From QALR01 sp964466625 (GTDB lineage: Bacteria; Bacillota; Clostridia; Oscillospirales; CAG-272), in assembly GCA_964466625.1 (NCBI GenBank), contig CAYXQF010000092.1:1-7360 (forward strand): 7,360 nucleotides of DNA, in the 5' to 3' direction. The notes under the pieces are model-generated. The model was not told the DNA's origin. It made no database searches and saw only the letters and a program-made list of their open reading frames with translations. Positions 1 through 6,197 of this stretch are shown piece by piece. Position 1 is the stretch's first letter. Each line of letters starts with the position of its first letter. The position numbers were made by a program, and so were the translations under genes.

Positions 1-1
1 A

Positions 2-475
2 GTTGGCGACGAAGTTGAACTCGTTGGTCTTTCTGAAGAAAGCCGCAAGACAACCGTTACCGGCGTTGAAATGTTCAAGAAACTTCTTCCCCAGGCAGAA
101 GCAGGCGACAACATCGGTGCGCTTCTCCGTGGTATCCAGAAGAACGAAATCGAAAGAGGTCAGGTTCTCTGCAAACCCAACTCTGTTAAACCCCACACCA
201 AATTCACTGGTCAGGTTTACGTTTTGACTGAAAAAGAAGGCGGCCGTAAGAAACCCTTCCTTGCTGGTTACAGACCTCAGTTCTACTTCAGAACAACTGA
301 CGTTACCGGTGTTATCGGTCTTCCTGAAGGCGTTGAAATGTGCCGTCCCGGCGATAACGTAGATATGACTGTTGAACTCATTTCTCCTATCGCTATGGAA
401 AAAGGTCTCCGTTTCGCTATCCGTGAAGGCGGTAGAACCGTAGGTTCCGGCGTTGTTGCTGAAATCATCGAATAA
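2..475 (+). CDS. tuf: Elongation factor Tu (EF-Tu), C-terminal part; 5' end outside window
   Basis: This is the last 157 codons of EF-Tu, the GTPase that carries aminoacyl-tRNA to the ribosome A site in the cytoplasm. The reading frame enters at base 2, and the whole G domain, with its GTP-binding motifs, lies to the left of the window. What remains is most of domain II and all of domain III. Family landmarks are TGVEMF near the start, the RG..R.EIERGQV block, KPHTKF, the very conserved GYRPQFYFRTTDVTG stretch, PGDN, and the terminal LRFAIREGGRTVGSGVVA. Codon choice is narrow (GGT, CGT, GTT, AAC, CTC), as expected for one of the most abundant proteins in the cell. A small oddity is Cys-Lys-Pro-Asn-Ser (nt 170-184), where I recall most EF-Tu having Ala-Lys-Pro-Gly. 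fusA often lies upstream of tuf but is not visible here. Confidence 0.98.
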   Translation, partial: VGDEVELVGLSEESRKTTVTGVEMFKKLLPQAEAGDNIGALLRGIQKNEIERGQVLCKPNSVKPHTKFTGQVYVLTEKEGGRKKPFLAGYRPQFYFRTTDVTGVIGLPEGVEMCRPGDNVDMTVELISPIAMEKGLRFAIREGGRTVGSGVVAEIIE

Positions 476-498
476 TTCAAGTTTTACTTGATTTATAG

Positions 499-527
499 AA
501 AAGGGGTGCCAAACGGCACCCCTTTTT
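499..527 (+). terminator. Rho-independent terminator of tuf
   Basis: A perfect 10-bp stem (501-510 paired with 515-524, core GGGGTGCC/GGCACCCC) has a 4-nt AAAC loop and is followed by T residues to 527. Flanking A residues at 499-500 can pair with part of the U run. It begins 23 nt after the tuf stop codon and should separate tuf from the ribU leader, so ribU needs its own promoter. Confidence 0.95.
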
Positions 528-550
528 GCATATATTCTATTTTAACATCA

Positions 551-567
551 CGCGGGTACTGCCCGCG
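551..567. repeat. GC-rich dyad upstream of the FMN riboswitch
   Basis: CGCGGG (551-556) and CCCGCG (562-567) form a perfect 6-bp inverted repeat around a 5-nt centre. It ends six bases before the FMN aptamer. No T run follows, so it is not a terminator. It could be a protein-binding dyad in the ribU promoter region or a 5' stabilising hairpin on the leader RNA. The sequence does not decide between these. Confidence 0.4.
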
Positions 568-572
568 CTATA

Positions 573-674
573 CTTTGGGGGTTGGTGAAATTCCACATCG
601 GCGGTAAAGTCCGCGAGCTTTTTGCAGAACAGGTGTGATTCCTGTACCGACGGTTACAGTCCGGACGAGAAAAG
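573..674 (+). ncRNA. FMN riboswitch (RFN element) controlling ribU
   Basis: This is the aptamer that binds flavin mononucleotide in the nascent mRNA leader. The conserved RFN blocks appear in order: GGGG..GGTGAAATTCC (577-594), CGGCGGTAAAG.CCGCGAGC (599-618), the CAGGTGTGATTCCTGTACCGACGG arm (629-652), and AGTCCGGACGAGA (658-670). The closing helix P1 is short: CTTT at 573-576 with AAAG at 671-674. It lies directly upstream of a riboflavin transporter gene, a classic target of this riboswitch. When FMN is plentiful the aptamer should favour the downstream terminator and lower riboflavin uptake. Confidence 0.96.
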
Positions 675-706
675 ATGAAAAAGATGTTCCTATGTTAGAA
701 TGTCTC

Positions 707-742
707 CCCATTTCCTTTTTCGGAAATGGGCTTTTTGTTTTT
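707..742 (+). terminator. FMN-riboswitch expression platform terminator
   Basis: The perfect 9-bp stem CCCATTTCC (707-715) / GGAAATGGG (722-730) with a 6-nt loop is followed by a T-rich tract to 742. It sits 33 nt after the aptamer and 35 nt before the ribU start, as expected for conditional termination. Just before it, a weaker helix (682-689 with 698-705, two G-U pairs) can form and may belong to the switching region. I could not define the antiterminator by eye. Confidence 0.88.
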
Positions 743-777
743 TGGTGACACCCCCTTTTTTATAAAGGAGTCATTTC

Positions 778-1410
778 ATGAAAATCAAACAAAAAATCAG
801 CACGAGAACGATCACTTCCGTTGCGATCCTTTCTGCGATCTCAGCGGTGCTCATGTTCTTTGAGTTTTCGGTTCCGCTGGTGCCGTCCTTTTTGAAATTC
901 GATTTTTCGGATTTTCCCGCGCTTCTCGCTTCTTTTGCCATTTCACCGGTGGCAGGTGTCGTTGTGGAATTGATCAAAAACGTTTTGCATCTTCCGTTTT
1001 CTCATACGGGCGGTGTCGGTGAGCTTGCGAATTTTCTCGTGGGTTCCGCGCTGGTTCTCCCGGCAGGGATCGTTTACCGCTTTGTGAAGACAAGAACCGG
1101 TGCGCTTATCGGTTCGGCGGCAGGCGCTGTGGCAGCATCGCTTGTCAGCTTGCCGGTCAATTATTTTATTACCTATCCGTTCTATGCGATGGCGCTTTTC
1201 GGCGGTTCGATGGAAACGATCCTCGATCTTTATCGTCTTATCTTGCCTTCGGTGGATAGTCTTATTGGCGCACTTCTTATTTTTAATTTGCCGTTCACTT
1301 TTGTGAAGGGCGTGATCTGTTTGGCGCTTACTTTTTGCACATATAAGCATCTTTCTCCGATTTTAAAGGGTAAAAAAGGCAAAAAAGAGACGTCAAAATC
1401 TGCTGATTGA
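778..1410 (+). CDS. ribU: Riboflavin ECF transporter substrate-binding protein RibU
   Basis: This is the membrane S-component that binds riboflavin and works with the shared energy-coupling module (EcfT plus two EcfA ATPases, not in this window) to import the vitamin. The 210-residue product is very hydrophobic, with about five or six membrane segments (roughly residues 11-30, 46-67, 80-100, 106-135, 160-190). It has a basic N-terminus and a lysine-rich cytoplasmic tail. The RibU-type signature is clear: FLKFDFSDFPALLASF (38-53) followed by a VELIKNVLHL segment ending at residue 72. The length is close to that of Bacillus RibU. The start is fixed by AAAGGAG at 764-770, 7 nt before ATG. The FMN riboswitch just upstream independently supports the substrate. 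No convincing terminator follows the gene before the metK promoter. Confidence 0.95.
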   Translation: MKIKQKISTRTITSVAILSAISAVLMFFEFSVPLVPSFLKFDFSDFPALLASFAISPVAGVVVELIKNVLHLPFSHTGGVGELANFLVGSALVLPAGIVYRFVKTRTGALIGSAAGAVAASLVSLPVNYFITYPFYAMALFGGSMETILDLYRLILPSVDSLIGALLIFNLPFTFVKGVICLALTFCTYKHLSPILKGKKGKKETSKSAD

Positions 1411-1471
1411 ACAAAAAATACGCGAAAAATATTCTTTTTTTCGGAAATAATGTAGAATTTACAAATACCTA

Positions 1472-1500
1472 TTGCAATTTCTCTTGCTTTATGCTATACT
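1472..1500 (+). promoter_or_regulatory. Extended -10 sigma-A type promoter of the metK leader
   Basis: TTGCAA (1472-1477) and TATACT (1495-1500) are separated by exactly 17 bp, with TGC directly before the -10 box (extended -10). Transcription would begin near 1507, about eight bases before the first strand of the SAM aptamer. That is the expected arrangement for an S-box leader. Confidence 0.8.
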
Positions 1501-1514
1501 ATCATGGTGTTAAG

Positions 1515-1597
1515 ACTTATCAAGAGTGGCAGAGGGACTGGCCCTGTGAAGCCCGGCAACCTGTATTATTCAAGGTGCTAAATCCCGATAGATGAGT
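1515..1597 (+). ncRNA. SAM-I riboswitch (S-box leader) controlling metK
   Basis: This aptamer senses S-adenosylmethionine in the nascent mRNA. It shows the S-box consensus: CTTATCAAGAG (1516-1526), GG.AGAGGGACTGGCCC (1528-1544), GAAGCCCGGCAACC (1548-1561), then GGTGCTAAATCC (1574-1585) and GATGAG (1591-1596). P1 pairs 1515-1521 with 1591-1597, including one G-U pair. The P3 arm (ACCT 1559-1562 with AGGT 1573-1576) is short. High SAM should stabilise P1 and allow the terminator to form, reducing SAM synthetase production. Confidence 0.97.
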
Positions 1598-1614
1598 GTT
1601 TGTGAATTTGCTTG

Positions 1615-1646
1615 CTCGCTTTCGGGATACGAAGGCGAGTTTTTTT
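1615..1646 (+). terminator. SAM-riboswitch expression platform terminator
   Basis: A 10-bp stem (1615-1624 with 1630-1639, one G-U pair, arms CTCGCTTTCG and CGAAGGCGAG) with a 5-nt loop is followed by seven T residues (1640-1646). It lies 17 nt after P1 of the aptamer and 41 nt before the metK start. That position suits SAM-dependent premature termination. Confidence 0.94.
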
Positions 1647-1671
1647 GCGCACTCATTATGAAACAGAAAGA

Positions 1672-1678
1672 AAAGGAG
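1672..1678 (+). promoter_or_regulatory. Ribosome binding site that fixes the metK start
   Basis: AAAGGAG lies 9 nt upstream of ATG 1688. The frame is open further upstream to an ATG at 1592, but that codon is inside the SAM aptamer P1 helix and has no Shine-Dalgarno sequence. Starting there would also put the terminator inside the coding region. ATG 1688 gives the normal MetK N-terminus. Confidence 0.9.
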
Positions 1679-1687
1679 TACAATTTT

Positions 1688-2872
1688 ATGGCAAAAAGAT
1701 ATTTTTCCAGCGAGTCCGTAACAGAAGGACATCCCGATAAACTCTGCGACCGCGTTTCCGATTCCGTTCTCGACGCGATTCTCGCACAGGATCCCACCGC
1801 AAGAGTAGCTTGCGAAACCACAGCAACCACCGATTTCATCATGGTTATGGGTGAAATCACCACCACTGCAAAATTTGACGTGGAAAAGACCGTTCGCGAT
1901 GCGATCGAATACATTGGTTACAATAAACCCGAATATGGCTTCAATGCTTCCACTTGCACATTTGTAAACCGTATCCACAAGCAGTCTCCCGATATTGCGA
2001 TGGGCGTTGACAAATGTCTCGAAGCAAAGACCGGTGAACAGAACGATAAATATGACGTTGGCGCAGGTGACCAGGGTATGATGTTCGGTTACGCTTGCGA
2101 TGAAACCGAAAACTTGATGCCTCTTGGCTATGCGCTCGCAACCAACATGGCAAAACAGCTCACCAAAGTTCGTAAGGACGGCACTCTTACATACCTCCGT
2201 CCCGATGGCAAGACACAGGTTACTGTGGAATACGATGGCGAAACTCCCGTTCGTCTTGAAAACGTAGTTGTTTCCACCCAGCATGATGAAGACGTTTCTC
2301 TCGAACAGATCCGCGCGGATATCATCGAAAATGTTATCAAACCCATCGTTCCCGCAAGCTTTATCGATGAAAACACCAAGATCTACGTAAACCCCACAGG
2401 CCGATTCGTTATCGGCGGTCCTCAGGGTGACAGCGGTCTTACCGGCCGTAAGATCATCGTTGATACCTACGGCGGTTACGGCAGACACGGCGGCGGTGCT
2501 TTCTCCGGTAAAGACCCGACCAAAGTGGACAGAAGCGCTTGCTATGCGGCTCGCTACGTTGCGAAAAACATCGTTGCGGCAAAGCTTGCGAAAAAATGTG
2601 AAGTTCAGGTTTCCTATGCGATCGGCGTAGCAACTCCTCTTTGCATCAACGTGAATACCTTTGGTACTGGTGTAATCGCAGACGAAGAGATCGCAAAGAT
2701 CGTTTCTGAAACGGTTGACCTCCGTCCCGCAGCAATTATTGACTATTTTGAACTCCGCAAACCCATTTATGCACCTCTTTCTGCTTATGGTCACTTCGGC
2801 AGAGAAGAGCTTGGCGTGAAGTGGGAAAAGACGGATATCGCAGAAATTCTCCGCGAAAAAGCAAATATTTAA
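1688..2872 (+). CDS. metK: S-adenosylmethionine synthetase (methionine adenosyltransferase)
   Basis: MetK makes S-adenosylmethionine from methionine and ATP, releasing phosphate and pyrophosphate. It is a cytoplasmic enzyme, normally a tetramer needing Mg2+ and K+. The 394-residue product is full length for the family. Visible motifs are the ATP-binding GHPDK (14-18), the first family signature GAGDQGMMFGYA (from 125), and the second signature GGGAFSGKDPTKVDRS (268-283), whose lysines and aspartates bind phosphate and metal. The C-terminus (FGREELGVKWEKTD) is also typical. The gene is preceded by its own promoter, a SAM-I riboswitch and a terminator, so it is repressed by its product. Codon choice resembles that of tuf, suggesting high expression. 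No U-tract terminator is seen after the stop codon. Confidence 0.98.
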   Translation: MAKRYFSSESVTEGHPDKLCDRVSDSVLDAILAQDPTARVACETTATTDFIMVMGEITTTAKFDVEKTVRDAIEYIGYNKPEYGFNASTCTFVNRIHKQSPDIAMGVDKCLEAKTGEQNDKYDVGAGDQGMMFGYACDETENLMPLGYALATNMAKQLTKVRKDGTLTYLRPDGKTQVTVEYDGETPVRLENVVVSTQHDEDVSLEQIRADIIENVIKPIVPASFIDENTKIYVNPTGRFVIGGPQGDSGLTGRKIIVDTYGGYGRHGGGAFSGKDPTKVDRSACYAARYVAKNIVAAKLAKKCEVQVSYAIGVATPLCINVNTFGTGVIADEEIAKIVSETVDLRPAAIIDYFELRKPIYAPLSAYGHFGREELGVKWEKTDIAEILREKANI

Positions 2873-2897
2873 ATTTTCTATAAAGATTTCACAAAAT

Positions 2898-2945
2898 AAG
2901 CCTCCTTTTCATAAGATGTAATATATCTTCTGAAAACGGGGGCTT
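2898..2945 (+). promoter_or_regulatory. Long stem-loop covering the ribosome binding site of the small membrane protein gene
   Basis: A long imperfect helix fills the metK-to-next-gene gap. Positions 2898-2905 pair with 2938-2945 (one G-U), 2906-2911 pair with 2931-2936 after a bulged C2937, and 2913-2917 pair with 2925-2929 around a 7-nt loop. No U run follows, so it is not a standard terminator on this strand. Its 3' arm contains the only Shine-Dalgarno candidate (GGGGG, 2938-2942) and ends three bases before ATG 2949. It could therefore limit translation, or act as a processing or mRNA 3'-end stabilising element for metK. Confidence 0.5.
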
Positions 2946-2948
2946 CTT

Positions 2949-3269
2949 ATGAAAGAAATTCTGGTCGCGTTTTTCAGCGCAGTAGTGCTGTTTCTTCTGT
3001 ATGATCTTTTTTTGATCTGTCGTGTGAGGTTTGCCAAAAAAGAGCTGGCTTTGTCCGGACTTTCATGGAAAATGGACGGAGAGATCCATATGGAAGCGAT
3101 GCCCAAAAGTGCGGAATATTATATCCGCATGGCGATATGGGCATCGGACGACGGTCGCGTGCCGATCGTTATTCACATTCGTAAAAACGATGAAAATAAA
3201 AAAGAACTTCTGTTTATCGCAGAAAAAATGGCGCGACGTCATTTGAATCTTTCGGTTCGACTTACTTAA
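2949..3269 (+). CDS. Small one-pass membrane protein of unknown function
   Basis: I do not recognise this 106-residue protein with confidence. Residues about 5-24 form one clear hydrophobic segment (LVAFFSAVVLFLLYDLFLIC), followed by a basic stretch (R, R, KK) that should stay in the cytoplasm by the positive-inside rule. About 80 soluble residues follow. In the soluble part, a segment PIVIHIRKND then a helix KKELLFIAEKMARRHLNLSVRLT suggests a beta-alpha-beta unit. The start places the hydrophobic segment at the N-terminus, but its Shine-Dalgarno sequence is poor (GGGGG, 6 nt before ATG, inside a stem-loop). The gene ends 16 nt before recD2 and is probably co-transcribed with it. That it is a real gene is supported by spacing, direction and the sensible protein, but no function can be assigned. 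Confidence 0.72.
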   Translation: MKEILVAFFSAVVLFLLYDLFLICRVRFAKKELALSGLSWKMDGEIHMEAMPKSAEYYIRMAIWASDDGRVPIVIHIRKNDENKKELLFIAEKMARRHLNLSVRLT

Positions 3270-3285
3270 AAGAAAGGAGAAGGGT

Positions 3286-5499
3286 ATGAACGAAGAACAA
3301 AATGAACTGCTTTCCATCGAAGGTATCGTGGAAAAGATCATCTTTCAAAATGAGGAAAACGGATATACCGTTTGCGAATTGCTTGCACCTTCGGAAGAAT
3401 TTTATATCTTGGTCGGTTCGATGCCGTATCTTTGTGAAGGCGAATCCATCTCTGCGCTCGGTAACTTTGTGACGCACCCTTCCTTTGGTAAACAATTTAA
3501 AGTTTCTTATTATGAAAAACAACTCCCGGCAACGGCGAGTATGATACTTAAATATCTTTCTTCGGGCGCAATCAAGGGGATTGGCCCCGCAACAGCAAAA
3601 AAGATCGTCGCGGAATTTGGCGATGAAACGCTGGACGTTTTGGAAAATCACCCCGAATGGCTTGCGGATATTCCGGGCATTTCCCGTCGCAAGGCGGCAG
3701 AGGTCGGCGAGATCTTCCGCACGCAATTTGGCATGAGAAACGTGATGATGTTTTGCAGCAACTATCTTTCGCCCTCCATGTCGGTAAAGGTTTATCAGAA
3801 ATGGGGTTCGGGCGCTGTGGACGTGATCCGCGAAAATCCGTATGTGCTGTGCGGAAATATCGTCGGCATTGGCTTTGAAAAGGCAGATATGATTGCGCGC
3901 GATCTCGGTATCCGTGAAAATTCTCCCGAGCGTATCGCTGCAGGTATTGCCTTCGTCCTTTCTTATAACATGAATCAAAATGGTCATACCTATGTTCCGC
4001 GTGAAAAACTCTTGCCTGCGGCACTTGGCTTTCTTGGTTGCACAGAGGACGAGCTTGAGGACGAGCTGGAACGCCAGCTCATGCTGAAAAAGCTTCGTCA
4101 TGCGAAGCTCGACGGCAGACAGTGCATTTATTTGCCGGAAGCTTTTGAGGCGGAAAAATATATTTGCGCAAAAATGGACGTTTTGCAGGAAACGGACCAC
4201 GTGCTTGATGCAGGAAATCTTGATTTTCTTCTCGAAAAGATCGAGCTGGAAAACGGGATCCGCTATGAAAATCTGCAAAAGCGCGCCATTACGGAAGCGG
4301 TTAAAAATGCAGTTTTCGTGCTGACAGGCGGCCCCGGTACGGGTAAGACTACCGTTGTGCGCGCCATCATTCGTATTTTTGAGAGCATGGGGCTTTCCAT
4401 TGCGCTTGCCACACCCACGGGACGTGCGGCAAAGCGTCTTTCCGAAGTTTCCGGTATGGAAGCGAAAACGATCCACCGTATGCTCGAGATGGATTTTTCT
4501 CCCGAAACGGGGAACACCTATCATCGCGATGAAAATAATCTCCTCGAAGAAGACGTCATCATCATCGACGAGGCTTCGATGATCGACCTCTTTTTGATGG
4601 ACGCGCTCCTGCGCGCGATGCGTCCCGGTACAAGGCTTATTATGATCGGTGACGCAAATCAGCTTCCACCTGTTGGTGCAGGCTACGTCTTCCGTGATAT
4701 TATCGAGAGCGACCGTTATTCGGGTGTGGAGCTGACACACATTTTCCGCCAAGCGCGAGAGAGTCTGATTGTCACAAATGCGCACCTTGTCAACGGCGGT
4801 GAGCATCTCGATCTTTCTAAAAAAGACAGTGACTTTTTCTATCTCGCTACCGATAGCGACGAAAAAACTTCGGCTGTCATTGCAGGGCTTTGCAAAACAC
4901 GTTTGCCGCGCGCATATGATATGACGGTTTTCGATGGTATTCAAGTGATCACACCGTCGCGCAAAGGGCAAAACGGCACGGAAATGCTCAATACCGTTTT
5001 GCAATCGGCGCTCAATCCGCCGATGATGGGCAAACGAGAAAAGAAACTGAAGGATATTGTTTTCCGCGAGGGGGACAAGGTCATGCAAACGCGGAATAAT
5101 TACGACATTCCGTGGAAGAAAAACGGCGTGGAAGGCTTTGGCGTGTTCAACGGTGACATTGGCATTATCTTGAAGATTGATCTTACGGAACAACTCATTC
5201 ACATTGATTTTGACGGCAGATTGGCGGAATACGACTTCACAATGGCGGACGAGCTGGAGCTTGCTTACGCCATCACCGTGCATAAAAGCCAGGGCAGTGA
5301 ATATCCCATCGTTGTTCTCCCACTCTATCGATATACTCCAAAACTTCTTACACGAAATCTGTTTTATACTGCCATCACCCGTGCGCAACAGATGGTCATT
5401 CTCGTCGGTGACGGCGAGGTGGCGAACATGATGGTGGAAAATAACAGACAAACAAAGCGTTATACGGGGCTTTTGTATTGGTTGACACAGTATGATTGA
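3286..5499 (+). CDS. recD2: ATP-dependent 5'-3' DNA helicase RecD2 (RecD-like, TraA type)
   Basis: RecD2 is a superfamily 1B helicase that unwinds DNA 5' to 3' and acts in repair and replication-fork maintenance without RecB or RecC. The 737 residues match RecD2 length. The N-terminal extension (about 1-90, likely OB-like) is followed by helix-hairpin-helix repeats, IKGIGPATAKKI (96-107) and ADIPGISRRKA (127-137). The motor then shows Walker A GGPGTGKT (348-355), Walker B IIIDEASM (425-432), motif III GDANQLPPVGAG (455-466), LTHIFRQA (483-490), a UvrD-like C-terminal motif YAITVHKSQGSEYP (661-674) and LFYTAITRA (692-700). The start is set by AAGGAG (3274-3279), 6 nt before ATG. The stop overlaps the start of comF by 8 nt, indicating translational coupling. 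All key motor residues are present, so the enzyme should be active. Confidence 0.97.
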   Translation: MNEEQNELLSIEGIVEKIIFQNEENGYTVCELLAPSEEFYILVGSMPYLCEGESISALGNFVTHPSFGKQFKVSYYEKQLPATASMILKYLSSGAIKGIGPATAKKIVAEFGDETLDVLENHPEWLADIPGISRRKAAEVGEIFRTQFGMRNVMMFCSNYLSPSMSVKVYQKWGSGAVDVIRENPYVLCGNIVGIGFEKADMIARDLGIRENSPERIAAGIAFVLSYNMNQNGHTYVPREKLLPAALGFLGCTEDELEDELERQLMLKKLRHAKLDGRQCIYLPEAFEAEKYICAKMDVLQETDHVLDAGNLDFLLEKIELENGIRYENLQKRAITEAVKNAVFVLTGGPGTGKTTVVRAIIRIFESMGLSIALATPTGRAAKRLSEVSGMEAKTIHRMLEMDFSPETGNTYHRDENNLLEEDVIIIDEASMIDLFLMDALLRAMRPGTRLIMIGDANQLPPVGAGYVFRDIIESDRYSGVELTHIFRQARESLIVTNAHLVNGGEHLDLSKKDSDFFYLATDSDEKTSAVIAGLCKTRLPRAYDMTVFDGIQVITPSRKGQNGTEMLNTVLQSALNPPMMGKREKKLKDIVFREGDKVMQTRNNYDIPWKKNGVEGFGVFNGDIGIILKIDLTEQLIHIDFDGRLAEYDFTMADELELAYAITVHKSQGSEYPIVVLPLYRYTPKLLTRNLFYTAITRAQQMVILVGDGEVANMMVENNRQTKRYTGLLYWLTQYD

Positions 5500-6187
5500 T
5501 TTTTTGAAAGGTTTATTCTTCGTGCGAAAATGCACGCTTTGCGGTGAGGTTTTGCAGGACGCGGACGGTGCTTTTTGCCCGAAATGTCTGTTGGAGTTTG
5601 AAAAGCTTTTGCGCACGCCGTGTCCGTTTTGCGGCAAAAAGCATCGCGATTGCCGTTGCCTGCCGAAAAAACTGCAGGGAAAAGCAACAAGCGGCGTGCA
5701 TCTTTTCGCTTATGATGAGGCGATCTCGCGAAAGATCGTTTATGGACTCAAACATACGAATCATGTTCCCATGCGTCGGTTTCTGGCAGGGCAGTTGGCG
5801 CGGATTCTTTCGGACGAGCTCGACCTTTCGGATTTCACGGTGACTTTTGCACCGCGTAAACCGAAAAGCGTCCGCGAATACGGCTTTGATCAAGCAGAGC
5901 TTCTTGCCGAAGAGCTTGCGGAAAATTTGGATTTACCGATGGAGGATCTTTTCTGTCATGCGCGTTTTTCTAAGTTGCAGAAGACGCTCAGCGCCACAGA
6001 ACGGGAAGAAAACGCGGAAAAGAGCTATTCTTTGCGTAAAAACGCACGTGCGAAAACAAAAAGGCTCCTCATCGTCGATGACGTGATCACCACAGGAAGC
6101 ACGATGGCGGCGCTTGCCGATCTTGCGAAAACGCTTGGCTTTGCGGAGATCGTCGTTGTGACCGTGGCAAAAACGCCTCAAAAATAA
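5492..6187 (+). CDS. comF: ComF family protein (zinc finger plus phosphoribosyltransferase-like domain)
   Basis: This is a 231-residue ComF (ComFC/GntX) family protein. In naturally competent bacteria ComFC is needed for uptake of transforming DNA and works with the ComFA helicase. Many non-competent bacteria also keep it, so the role here is inferred. An N-terminal zinc finger is visible: CTLC (14-17), CPKC (29-32), CPFC (44-47) and CRC (54-56). The C-terminal half has the family's RKPKSVREYGFDQAELLAEELA block and the PRPP-binding loop LLIVDDVITTGST (192-204). The ATG lies inside the last codons of recD2 with an 8-nt overlap and only a weak Shine-Dalgarno, so translation is probably coupled to recD2. 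The next gene's ribosome binding site overlaps the comF stop codon. Length and motifs look intact. Confidence 0.93.
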   Translation: MIDFLKGLFFVRKCTLCGEVLQDADGAFCPKCLLEFEKLLRTPCPFCGKKHRDCRCLPKKLQGKATSGVHLFAYDEAISRKIVYGLKHTNHVPMRRFLAGQLARILSDELDLSDFTVTFAPRKPKSVREYGFDQAELLAEELAENLDLPMEDLFCHARFSKLQKTLSATEREENAEKSYSLRKNARAKTKRLLIVDDVITTGSTMAALADLAKTLGFAEIVVVTVAKTPQK

Positions 6188-6197
6188 AGGAGATTTT

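Noticed and set aside
569..574. TATACT as a -10 box for ribU
   Set aside because: Transcription would begin near 581, after the first P1 strand of the FMN aptamer, and there is no -35 box at a normal distance.
1423..1443. AT-rich hairpin (CGAAAAA/TTTTTCG) as a ribU terminator
   Set aside because: Only two G-C pairs, and the T run is part of the stem rather than downstream of it. Too weak to call.
1592..1687. Possible 32-codon N-terminal extension of metK from ATG 1592
   Set aside because: It begins inside the SAM aptamer P1 helix, runs through the terminator, lacks a Shine-Dalgarno sequence and has no MetK family match. ATG 1688 has AAAGGAG at 9 nt.
1520..2794. Open frame of 424 codons on the minus strand opposite metK
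   Set aside because: It overlaps riboswitch, terminator and metK and has no protein family features. It is a codon-bias shadow.
3262..5637. Open frame of 791 codons on the minus strand opposite recD2
   Set aside because: The product has no recognisable domain and is rich in His, Arg, Cys and Phe, as expected from reading codon-biased sequence backwards. recD2 on the plus strand has every helicase motif.
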